Made by a program: the position numbers and the translations under genes
Part shown: positions 44,518 to 52,314 of the stretch, piece after piece
Position numbering within the stretch: position 1 is the stretch's first letter
How the letters are laid out: each line of letters begins with the position of its first letter
Assembly: GCF_034675845.1 (NCBI RefSeq)
Contig: NZ_JAUCCU010000001.1
Location: 1,612,001-1,676,000 of the forward strand
Direction of reading: 5' to 3'
Length of the DNA stretch: 64,000 nucleotides
From: Castellaniella sp.
GTDB taxonomy: Bacteria > Pseudomonadota > Gammaproteobacteria > Burkholderiales > Burkholderiaceae_B
The notes under the pieces: generated by a model
Databases searched by the model: none
What the model saw: only the letters and a program-made list of their open reading frames with translations
What the model was told of the DNA's origin: nothing

Positions 44518-44895
44518 ATTCTTGTAAATGTGAAATTCTGTGGGGCACTGCCAATACCTAAATCCTCAATGGTTATGCCCTCTACGCGCCTAATGTTTTC
44601 TAGGCATATATAGTAGATTTTATCTCTCCCACTGATATATTGAAGATATGTGTTTTGAGAAATGCCTGCTTGCTCACAGAATTTTCTCCATCCATAATTC
44701 ACATCTAAATATTCTGTCTTGCCCACAGTTGACTTCCCCACAATGCGGCCACCAGAACCCTTTTCGCAAAACCATATATCTTGGATGGGTGTAGAGGTCC
44801 AGCGTTTTCTTAATTCGATTTTTTTTCTCACCAACCAAAATTCTATGGAGGTGGATTTTATCGACTGTTATAACAACATCACGCTTTTTATTCAA
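44514..44895 (-). pseudogene. ASCH-domain protein, frame broken in an A8 run
   Basis: Two frames meet at the T8 run 44819-44826 (A8 in the transcript). From TTG 44895 the first reads VVITVDKIHLHRILVGEKK. With one A fewer it continues as IELRKRWTSTPIQDIWFCEKG, GGRIVGK, YGWRKFCEQAGISQNTYLQY and YYICLENIRRVEGITIEDLG. The joined ~125-residue protein has the ASCH pattern: 'I L x G E K x I E L R', then IVGK, then the AGIS...Y...G segment. ASCH domains are PUA-like and probably bind RNA or nucleosides. It is either broken, frameshift-regulated or misread. Confidence 0.65.
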
Positions 44896-44948
44896 ACCAC
44901 GTCTCTCATGAGCTTTGGAAGTGCTTATCTATTATGCCCTTCAAAGTA

Positions 44949-45335
44949 TTAAATTTGATAACGAATCGATCTAAATATATAGGGTTGAAACCTTGATGCC
45001 ACATCATTCCTGGCCGCCACCCTTCCCCGCCTGTCAGAATAGTTGGAGCATCTACCGATGTTAGAGTCTGGCGCTCGAACCCGGAGCATAGAGAAGGTTC
45101 TCAATGAGATATTCACCCGAAGCGCCAACGGTACCCTGCGAGTATTATCGTCCACATCGGGGTAGCCCGGCTCCAGTTCCTTCTTCGCTGCCGTCTCGTA
45201 GTTATCGGAGAGATAGCGCAGGAACAGGAAGGACAGCATATAGTCGCAGAAGTCGTCCGCGCCCATCGCCCCGCGTAGTTGGTCGGCGATGCTCCAGAGG
45301 GTGTTGTCCTGTTGTTTTTGCTTGATTTCGGTCAT
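44949..45335 (-). pseudogene. hsdM N-terminal fragment (type I restriction-modification)
   Basis: The first ~65 residues (MTEIKQKQQDNTLWSIADQL, RGAMGADDFCDYMLSFLFLR, YLSDNYETAAKKELEPGYPD) are the N-terminal helical domain of a type I methylase. After DVDDNTRRVPLAL the sequence leaves the family and ends at 44949 in unrelated DNA. The SAM-binding and catalytic NPPF part is missing. Its start overlaps rhuM by 4 bp. Confidence 0.8.
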
Positions 45336-46342
45336 TTCTTGGAGCGTCGTTTGATTTTGGTTTCCAGCGCTTGGAGGTCGGCCTCGTCCTGCCGGTCGGC
45401 TGCGATGGCTTCCGCCCGTTTGCGGTCCTGGTCGAATTGGAGGTAAAGCTCGCTCGTGCGCGCTTGCATCTGCTCATGACGGATGGTTCCGGCGTGCGTG
45501 AGCAGAGGGAAGCCGTTGGACGTGGTGATTTGGTCCACATTCTGCTTCCAGAAGGCCATGCGTGTCTCCCGCTTGCTTTTGGCTCGCAGTTCGGCGGTTT
45601 CCAGAAAGATGACCACTAGCCGGTTCAGCGTGTCGACCTCGTCTTCGGTCAAGTAGTTCTTCGCCACCACAATGTCTGCCTTGCGCACCTTGTCGCCCTT
45701 CCAGGCGAGCAGGCCAAAATGTGGATCAGTCGGGTTTGCCCGGGCGGTGATGAGTTCAGCGGCGGTCTTTTGCGTTACGGCAAAGATCAGTTGATTCTGC
45801 ACCGTGGCAAAGAAAACCTGCGTAGCCTTGTCTGTCTTGTCGTAGTCGCTAGAGAGCGCAAAGAGGTCACGCACCTTTTGGTAGAACCGCTTCTCGGAGG
45901 CCCGGATGTCCCGGATACGGGCCAGCATCTCGTCGAAGTAATCCGGGCGGCCGTCTGGGTTTTTCAGCCGCTCGTCGTCCATCACGAAGCCCTTGGTCAG
46001 GTACTCTTTCAGAACGGTGGAAGCCCAGAGACGGAACTGTATGCCGCGTGGTGATCGCACACGATAGCCTACAGCCAGGATGGCGTCGAGGCTGTAAAGC
46101 ATGACGGGGCGCTGCACCTCGCGTTCCCCCTCGATTTGAACTACCGAGGATTCCTCGGTAGTTGTTTCCCTGCTCAGTTCGCCATCCTCGAAGAGGTTCT
46201 TCAGGTGCAGACTCACATTGTCCGTGCTGACGTCAAAGAGCTGGGACATTTGCCGCTGCGTCAGCCAGACGGTTTGGTTCTTTGCCCGCAGTTGGATCTG
46301 GCTACGCCCGTCTTCGGTGGTGTAGAGAATCAACTCATTCAT
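45332..46342 (-). CDS. rhuM: RhuM-family protein
   Basis: 336 residues, complete. The N-terminus YTTEDGRSQIQLRAKNQTVW then LTQRQMSQLFDVSTDNVSLH is the RhuM signature with a helix-turn-helix-like part, and SPRGIQFRLWASTVLKEYL is equally typical. RhuM genes sit in type I restriction loci and pathogenicity islands; the function is not settled. Here it lies between a 70-residue tail and the hsdM fragment, with 4-bp overlaps on both sides, so it was part of a restriction operon. Confidence 0.9.
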   Translation of the reverse strand: MNELILYTTEDGRSQIQLRAKNQTVWLTQRQMSQLFDVSTDNVSLHLKNLFEDGELSRETTTEESSVVQIEGEREVQRPVMLYSLDAILAVGYRVRSPRGIQFRLWASTVLKEYLTKGFVMDDERLKNPDGRPDYFDEMLARIRDIRASEKRFYQKVRDLFALSSDYDKTDKATQVFFATVQNQLIFAVTQKTAAELITARANPTDPHFGLLAWKGDKVRKADIVVAKNYLTEDEVDTLNRLVVIFLETAELRAKSKRETRMAFWKQNVDQITTSNGFPLLTHAGTIRHEQMQARTSELYLQFDQDRKRAEAIAADRQDEADLQALETKIKRRSKK

Positions 46343-46551
46343 GGCGCAGGAGCTCCTTTCTTGGCGGCAGGTTGAGGAAAAATTTCGAGCAGCTCGAACT
46401 GGTAACGCTGCAAGAACGCATCCAATATCTGCTTGAGCAGTCGCTTGTTGCCCTCCGCCAGTTCCCAGGGCTGATAAAGGGTATAAGCCTCGTGGCTCAT
46501 GAGGTTGAGTGCTCGGGCATAGGGAAAGGACGTACGTTGGCTATAGGTCAA
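46339..46551 (-). CDS. Short frame upstream of rhuM, probably a truncated gene tail
   Basis: 70 residues (LNLMSHEAYTLYQPWELAEG, LLKQILDAFLQRYQFELLEI). It overlaps rhuM by 4 bp in the operon manner. The region upstream is an IS remnant, so the beginning of a longer gene has probably been lost. I recognise no family. Confidence 0.45.
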   Translation of the reverse strand: MTYSQRTSFPYARALNLMSHEAYTLYQPWELAEGNKRLLKQILDAFLQRYQFELLEIFPQPAAKKGAPAP

Positions 46552-46584
46552 AAGGTAATACGCGAGGTGGATTGCTATGTATTA

Positions 46585-46713
46585 TGCCCGTTGGGATGGC
46601 CATCGTCTTGGACTGCTGCGACTGCGCAGCCATGAGCTGGTCGGCGACCACCGTCGGCCATAGTGGCGACGTGGTGCGCAATGTAATGTTGGCGGCGCTG
46701 GAACACCGGTTCG
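46585..46713 (+). pseudogene. IS2-group orfB fragment
   Basis: VGMAIVLDCCDCAAMSWSAT, TVGHSGDVVRNVMLAALEHR and FG match the middle of an IS2-group transposase (typical wording: LDCCDREAMSW...HSGDDVRDLM). It is cut off exactly at 46714, where the next IS element begins, so that element is inserted in, or joined to, an older one. Confidence 0.7.
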
Positions 46714-48046
46714 GTAAAGTGGACCCCGGAATCGAGACAGCGGTTTAAGCTGTAATCCGAGGAGGAAAGCAGCGTGACAGAGGTTAAGAAACGCAAGGTT
46801 CACAGCGCAGAATTCAAGGCGAAGGTGGGCATGGAAGCGATCCGCGGGGAGAAGACGCTCAACGAAATAGGACAACAGTACGGTGTGCATCCCGTGGTGG
46901 TCAGCCAGTGGAAGAAGGCAATCCAGGAACAGGCAGCCACGCTGTTTGCCAGCAAGCGTGGCCCAAAGCCTGCAGAGCACGCCGACGAGGACCGCTTGTA
47001 CAGCGAGATCGGGCGCCTGAAGATGGAATTGGATTGGCTCAAAAAAAAAGTCCGGACTATGAACGCAGACGTACGGATGAACTGGGTCATGCAGGACACG
47101 TCCCTGCCGATTACTCGCCAGTGCGAGCTCGCGCAGGTGCCCCGGGCAACTTTCTATGGCCGCAGGCCCGCCAATCTGGCCAGTGATGAAGACTTGCTGT
47201 ACATGCGGCTGATCGACGAGGAGTACACCCGCCACCCGTTCTACGGCAGCCGCCGCATGGTGGTATTTCTGCAGCGTGGGGGCCACGAAGTGAACCGCAA
47301 ACGGGTGCAGCGTCTGATGCGCGTCATGGGCCTGGCAGGTATGGCGCCGGGTCCGGCAACCAGTCATCCACACCCCCAGCACAAGATCTATCCGTACCTG
47401 CTGCGAGGTTTGCAGATCGTGCGGCCCAATCAGGTCTGGAGCACTGATATCACCTATATCCGGCTGGCGCGTGGGTTTGTCTACCTGGTGGCTGTCATCG
47501 ACTGGTACTCTCGACGGGTACTGGCCTGGCGCATCTCCAACAGCATGGACACGGCGTTCTGCGTGGACTGTCTACAGGAAGCATTGGATCAGCATGGATG
47601 TCCGGAGATCTTCAACAGCGATCAGGGTTCTCAGTTTACGAGCGAGGCCTTCACCGGCGTGCTTAGAGTTGCCGGGATCGCCATCAGCATGGACGGGCGT
47701 GGGCGTGCGCTGGACAACATCTTTGTGGAACGGCTCTGGCGTAGCCTCAAGCACGAGGACATCTACCTGAAGGGCTACAGTACGGTGGCTGAGCTCACGC
47801 TCGGACTGGTCGAATACTTCGCGTTCTACAACGGCGAGCGGCCCCATCAGGGACTGGGAAACCGCACTCCTGACGAGGTCTATGCCGATGGTATTGGCGG
47901 CGGCGCCAGGATTGCTAATCACTTTGACCGGGACGGAAATCCTTCCAGCCCGGTCGCATCGGGGCAGCGCCGTTCGGCTGCAGTAGAAGCAATGGATTTA
48001 GCTTAAACCCGGATGAAATCTGTCTTGACAGATGGGTCCACTTTAC
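46714..48046 (+). mobile_element. Complete IS3-family insertion sequence (~1.33 kb)
   Basis: Terminal inverted repeats GTAAAGTGGACCC (46714-46726) and its exact complement (48034-48046) bracket one transposase gene. Size fits IS3-family elements. No target-site duplication is evident from the bases beside the repeats, which suits a composite or recombined junction. Confidence 0.9.
46774..48006 (+). CDS. IS3-family transposase, orfA and orfB in one frame
   Basis: 410 residues from GTG 46774 (GAGGAGG upstream). The N-terminal HTH region (RKVHSAEFKAKVGMEAIRGE, LNEIGQQYGVHPVVVSQWKK) is orfA-like. From MNADVRMNWVMQDTSLPITR onward it is orfB with the DDE triad in WSTDITYI, FNSDQGSQFTS and LDNIFVERLWRSLKHED. 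The two halves meet at an A9 run (47041-47049). With eight As orfA would end in KKKSGL-stop and orfB would be reached by frameshifting, as in most relatives, so this copy carries an extra A or is a fused variant. Confidence 0.92.
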   Translation: MTEVKKRKVHSAEFKAKVGMEAIRGEKTLNEIGQQYGVHPVVVSQWKKAIQEQAATLFASKRGPKPAEHADEDRLYSEIGRLKMELDWLKKKVRTMNADVRMNWVMQDTSLPITRQCELAQVPRATFYGRRPANLASDEDLLYMRLIDEEYTRHPFYGSRRMVVFLQRGGHEVNRKRVQRLMRVMGLAGMAPGPATSHPHPQHKIYPYLLRGLQIVRPNQVWSTDITYIRLARGFVYLVAVIDWYSRRVLAWRISNSMDTAFCVDCLQEALDQHGCPEIFNSDQGSQFTSEAFTGVLRVAGIAISMDGRGRALDNIFVERLWRSLKHEDIYLKGYSTVAELTLGLVEYFAFYNGERPHQGLGNRTPDEVYADGIGGGARIANHFDRDGNPSSPVASGQRRSAAVEAMDLA

Positions 48047-48135
48047 GGCAATGCTGGCCGATGGGCCCGCATCTATTGTGATCGAGGAAGGGGAATAAGC
48101 ACGTCACACAGGGTTGCTTGCCAAGCAGCGCCCGC

Positions 48136-49408
48136 CTAAAGCGGCCATTCTTCAATCACCTGGACAAAGCGCGTCAGCCAGGCGTTGGTTTGCTGGCCGT
48201 CCAGCGCACGGTGGTCGATGGTCAGCGAGACATATGCCATGGGGCGGATCTGTATCGTATCGACCCCGTCGATTTCGCGCACGACTACGCGCTTTTCGAC
48301 TTTGCCCACGCCCAGGATGGCGGATTGCGGCTGGTTGATGATGATGGGGGCGGCAAACAAAGAACCCGATGTCCCATGATTGGAAATGGTGAAGGTGCCG
48401 CCTTGCACGTCCTGGCGGCTTAATGTGCCCTTGCGTGCCCCGGTCGTGATGTCCTGCAGGCGGCGGGCAATGCCCGTCAGAGAGGCTTCTTGGGCGCGGT
48501 GGATGACAGGGACGATCAGGCCGTCGTTATCCAGAGCAATGCCGATGCCGATGTGGATGTCGTCGAAAATTTCCAGGCCGTCGTCTGTGCCAGCGGCTGT
48601 TGATGGCGGGGACTTCGCGCATGGCGACAACGCTGGCGGCCACCAGGTAGGCGGTATAGGACAGATGGATGCCGTTGGCCGCAAAGACCGCCTTGTGGTG
48701 CTCACGGTGGCGGATGATGCGGCTCCAGTCGGCTTCGAAAACGGCGGTGACGTGTGGCGCAGTGGCGACGGAGGTTGCCATGTGCCTGGCAATGGCCTGC
48801 CGCATCGGGGTGTGCGGCACGATGCGTGATCTGCCCGGCCGGGCGATTGTCCCCGAAGGGGTTGTCGTCGGCGGGACTGGTGGTGTGGCCTTTGGATGGG
48901 GGGCGGGTGGTGATGATTGACCTGCCTGTTGCTGCGCGTAGGCTGTCTGCATGTCGGCGCGGGTGACCCTGCCTCCGCGTCCTGTTCCATGGACAGTCGC
49001 CGGGTCAATGCCGAATTCCTGGGCGGCATGCCGGACGGCGGGCGAATGGCGCATCAAGGCCTGGGGGCTGAATGGGCTGTCATCCGTCGATGACGCTGCA
49101 CAGGACTGCAGGGTGGGTGCCGTGGAGGCCTCGGCTGTATCGTGTGCTGGTGTTTGGGTGTCGGTGGCGTCGGTGTCGATGCGCCCCAGGATGGCGCCGG
49201 TGGGGACATCCGCCCCCACCGCCAGCAGGATTTCAGTCAATCGGCCCTTGGCGGGCGAAAAGACTTCCTGTGAGACCTTGTCGGTTTCCAATTCCAGCAG
49301 GGGTTCATCCAGCTCGACGGGGTCGCCAAGCTGTTTGACCCAATGGGCCACGGTAGCCTTGGTGCCTTCTTGTTCGGCGGGAGCCGTGATGTCGATGAGA
49401 TGGCTCAT
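48136..49408 (-). pseudogene. 2-oxoacid dehydrogenase E2 (dihydrolipoyl acyltransferase), frameshifted
   Basis: ATG 49408 starts a lipoyl domain with the lipoylated Lys in LELETDKVSQEV, a hinge, and a peripheral subunit-binding domain (SPAVRHAAQEFGIDPATVHG, TGRGGRVTRADM). The catalytic domain begins, then the frame breaks near 48587 after AINSRW. It resumes one base over as DDGLEIFDDIHIGIGIALDN and reaches the acyltransferase motif SLTIDHRALDGQQ. One surplus base near 48585-48590 explains it. With E1 next door it would form a branched-chain-type complex. Confidence 0.85.
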
Positions 49409-49410
49409 GT

Positions 49411-51489
49411 TTAAAACCTCAGCAGTTCGACCATTTTGTTGCGGATGCGCTGCACGGAAGGCACGGCCCAATCGAGCATGGCAGGGGTGTGCGGGCTGGG
49501 AATATCCGGCATCGTCAGCCGGGATACGGGGGCATCCAGCGCCATAAAGGCTGCGTCAGCGACCACGGCGGCAATTTCGGCACCGAAACCCGCCGTGCCC
49601 AGGTCTTCGTGCACAATCAGGCAACGCCCCGTTTTGCGTACCGATGCCAGCACGGCTTCGTGATCCCAAGGCATCAAGGTGCGCAAGTCCAGGACATCGG
49701 CGGCATATCCTTCGGCGGCTTCTTCGCAGCGCGGCACCATCGCCCCCCACGTCACGATGGTGATGTCGTCGCCTTCGCGGCATAGGTGGGCCTTGCCAAA
49801 CGGCAGCGCGTAGTCGTCGCCTGGGTAGGGCCGCCGCGCCCAGCTGTGATCCAGCATGGCGCGGTGTTCAAAAAAGATGACGGGATCGTTTCCGCGCAGG
49901 GCGCTGCGCAACAGGCCCACGGCATCGGCGGCGTTGGATGGCACAGCGACTTTCCAGCCTGGTTGGTGCACAAAGGCGACTTCGTTGGTTTGGCTATGGG
50001 ACGGGTCGCCACATTTAAAGAAGCCGCCTGGGATGCGCACCACGATGGGTGCCGCACAGCGGTTGTTGGTGCGCCAGCGGATGGTGGCGCAGTCGTTCAA
50101 CTGCTCGGTGGCCGGTTCGGCGTATTTGCGGAATTGGATTTCTGGCACAGGCACCAGGCCTGCCAATGCCATGCCGACGGATCGGCCGATGATGCCTTCT
50201 TCGGACAGCGAGGTATCGAATACGCGGTTTGCACCATATTTTTGCTGCAGGCCCAGCGTCACGGCGTGTGCCCCGCCCTTGGGGCCGATATCTTCGCCCA
50301 GCAGCACGACCCGATCGTTGATGGCCAGTTCGTGATCCAGTGTTTTGCGGATGGCGGTGACCATATTGATGCGTTGACCCCCGGTTTGTGCCTGCTGGGT
50401 GCTGGCCGGGGCAATATAGCCATGGGCATATTGCCCGCCCATTTGTTGCAGTTCTCCTTCGTCGAAACGGTAGCGCAGTACGCTTTCGGGATCGGCCAAG
50501 GGGCGAGCTTCGGCCTGCTGGCGCGCCTGTTCGACCTGCTCTTTGGCCCGTGCGGCCAGGGCCTGCCAGGTAGATTCGGACAGGATGTTGGGCACCAGAT
50601 GATGCTTGAGCTTAGGTAAGGGATCGCGCTGCCATTCTTTTTGGATGGTGTCGGCGTCTTTGTAGCTTTGCGTGTCTTGGAAACTGTGGCCCTGCAGACG
50701 CGGGACAGTCAATCGCAGCAGGACGGGCGCACGGTGTTCTCGGACGTGCTGGACAGCGGTTTGAATCAGGTGGGCGGCTTCTTGGGGGTCGGTGCCATCG
50801 CCGTCGTAAAGGGTCAGGCCCTGCCAACTGGCCAGGTTGGCGGCGATGTTGCCGCCAGGGGTCTGGGTGGTGGATGGGACGGAAATACCATAGCCATTGT
50901 CTTCGATATAGAACAGCATGGGCAGTTGCTGTGTGGTGGCGATGGTCAGAGCCGACCAGAAGCCGTTGCTGGCGACGGACCCGTCGCCGCCCAATACGAC
51001 GGCGATATCGCTGGCGTAATCCATGTTGCCCAGATGTTCGGTGTAGTAGTGGATGGCTTGTGCCCAGCCGGCTGTCGGCGTGTACTGGACACCCACCCCG
51101 CCGGACATGGGCAGGGCGCTGGCACCATTAGGGTTGGGATAGTTGAAGACGACGCCGATGTCGCGCCCGTCGGAATATCCGCCGGCGCGGCCCATGGCCG
51201 AGCCCAAGGCATCTGCGGGGTCTACACCCAACGCCAGCAGCAGCGGGCGCGAGCGGTAATAGCCACTGGCGGCATCGTGCTGACCGGTCAGTTGCAGGCC
51301 CAGCAGGATTTGGGCCATATCGTGGCCCCGGGCTGAAAACTGATAGAACATCTGTTTGCCTGGGATCAGCGAGGTTTCTTCCAGATGATCCATTTCCCGT
51401 GAAAGCAGGGTCAGATAGGCGACCTTTTCCCAATCGATTGCTGTCACAGGCGACGGGTCAGGGGCGTGTTTGGATATCGCCTGTAGCAT
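49411..51489 (-). CDS. Branched-chain-type 2-oxoacid dehydrogenase E1, fused alpha-beta
   Basis: 692 residues in which the alpha part (1-~350) and beta part (~365-692) are one chain. The alpha part has YQFSARGHDMAQILLGLQL, the TPP motif GGDGSVASNGFWSALTIATT and IEDNGYGISVPS. The beta part has NMVTAIRKTLDHELAINDRV, LLGEDIGPKGGAHAVTLGL and VPVPEIQFRKYAEPATEQL. It decarboxylates a branched 2-oxoacid and acylates E2, whose gene is 2 bp downstream. GGTGGAG precedes ATG 51489. Confidence 0.92.
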   Translation of the reverse strand: MLQAISKHAPDPSPVTAIDWEKVAYLTLLSREMDHLEETSLIPGKQMFYQFSARGHDMAQILLGLQLTGQHDAASGYYRSRPLLLALGVDPADALGSAMGRAGGYSDGRDIGVVFNYPNPNGASALPMSGGVGVQYTPTAGWAQAIHYYTEHLGNMDYASDIAVVLGGDGSVASNGFWSALTIATTQQLPMLFYIEDNGYGISVPSTTQTPGGNIAANLASWQGLTLYDGDGTDPQEAAHLIQTAVQHVREHRAPVLLRLTVPRLQGHSFQDTQSYKDADTIQKEWQRDPLPKLKHHLVPNILSESTWQALAARAKEQVEQARQQAEARPLADPESVLRYRFDEGELQQMGGQYAHGYIAPASTQQAQTGGQRINMVTAIRKTLDHELAINDRVVLLGEDIGPKGGAHAVTLGLQQKYGANRVFDTSLSEEGIIGRSVGMALAGLVPVPEIQFRKYAEPATEQLNDCATIRWRTNNRCAAPIVVRIPGGFFKCGDPSHSQTNEVAFVHQPGWKVAVPSNAADAVGLLRSALRGNDPVIFFEHRAMLDHSWARRPYPGDDYALPFGKAHLCREGDDITIVTWGAMVPRCEEAAEGYAADVLDLRTLMPWDHEAVLASVRKTGRCLIVHEDLGTAGFGAEIAAVVADAAFMALDAPVSRLTMPDIPSPHTPAMLDWAVPSVQRIRNKMVELLRF

Positions 51490-51583
51490 GTCTCCACCTT
51501 TTTAATTAAAGATTTATTGATGGAAATCCTATCACGATGAAATGGTTGAATTATTCCAATTTTCACTGGTTTTGATCTAATAT

Positions 51584-51599
51584 TGAAATAATTATTTCA
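51584..51599. promoter_or_regulatory. Perfect 16-bp palindrome, candidate Lrp/AsnC operator
   Basis: TGAAATAATTATTTCA lies 15 bp before the regulator start, in a very AT-rich 125-bp divergent gap. A weaker related site (TTGAATTATTCCAA, about 51546-51559) lies on the E1 side. Position and symmetry fit autoregulation plus control of the E1-E2 genes. Confidence 0.6.
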
Positions 51600-51614
51600 C
51601 ATTAGGCCAAACTT

Positions 51615-52082
51615 ATGGAAAACCCTGATCTGGATCTGATCGATCGCAGCATTGTGCGCATCCTGCAGCGTCAGGCCGATATCGGCCAGGCCGCACTGGC
51701 GGAAAAGGTCGGTGCCTCGCCGACATCATGTTGGCGGCGCATCCGCAGGATGGAGGCCATGGGGGTGCTTGGGCCTGCCGTCCGGCTGGTGGACCCTGGT
51801 GCCGTCGGGCGGGACTTGAACGTCTTTTGCCATATCCGGCTGAAAGAACACAACCGGCACATCCGTCGGGAATTCGAGCACTTCATCGAAAGCCATGAAG
51901 AAGTGATCGAATGCTATTCGATGTCGGGCGAATGGGATTATCTGTTGCGGGTGGTGGTCAAAGACATGCGCGGCTACGAACGCCTGCTGATGGAACATTT
52001 TCTGATCCACGAGGCGGTGGCGACGTCTTCATCCAGCTTTGCGTTGAAGCAGGTTAAATACACTACTGCGCTGCCGATTTAA
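51615..52082 (+). CDS. Lrp/AsnC-family regulator divergent from the E1-E2 genes
   Basis: 155 residues. HTH in IDRSIVRILQRQADIGQAAL followed by AEKVGASPTSCWRRIRRME; the C-terminal RAM/ligand domain has VIECYSMSGEWDYLLRVVVK and FLIHEAVATSSSSFALKQVK. The arrangement is like bkdR next to branched-chain dehydrogenase genes, so it likely responds to branched-chain amino acids. Confidence 0.92.
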   Translation: MENPDLDLIDRSIVRILQRQADIGQAALAEKVGASPTSCWRRIRRMEAMGVLGPAVRLVDPGAVGRDLNVFCHIRLKEHNRHIRREFEHFIESHEEVIECYSMSGEWDYLLRVVVKDMRGYERLLMEHFLIHEAVATSSSSFALKQVKYTTALPI

Positions 52083-52107
52083 TTCGGCAAGCGATGTTGG
52101 CATGGTT

Positions 52108-52251
52108 TTAAATGCTGTCTTTCAGCCCTAAAGCCAGCTGGAGTTCCTGACGGGATGCGTCTGCTTTCAGGGCTGCAATCACCTTTACAACTTCCGGGGT
52201 GACTTCCGGGGTGCGTAGTGTCAGGGTGACGCCTTGGTGTTGCTTTGCCAT
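52108..52251 (-). pseudogene. Short remnant of a RecG-like/AAA-4-type regulator C-terminus
   Basis: 47 codons from 52251: LTLRTPEVTPEVVKVIAALK then ADASRQELQLALGLKDS. The EVTPEV linker and the helix 'SRQELQxALGLKD' occur at the end of ATP-binding transcriptional regulators with a RecG-like C-terminal domain, where the wing continues (KHFRE). Here both sides are missing. Possibly not expressed. Confidence 0.4.
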
Positions 52252-52314
52252 TGTGGCGGAGGCAGGCCTTTCCGGGAGACATCTATTCGTCACAAAGTCC
52301 TGCCATAATCAGGT

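Noticed and set aside
44674..44895. Separate 73-codon gene in the first ASCH frame
   Set aside because: Only its first part is protein-like; after the A8 run the other frame carries the continuation of the ASCH domain.
45060..45110. GGTTCGAGC sequence resembling a tRNA T-arm on the minus strand
   Set aside because: No acceptor stem, D-arm or anticodon arm can be built around it; it lies in the disrupted DNA after the hsdM fragment.
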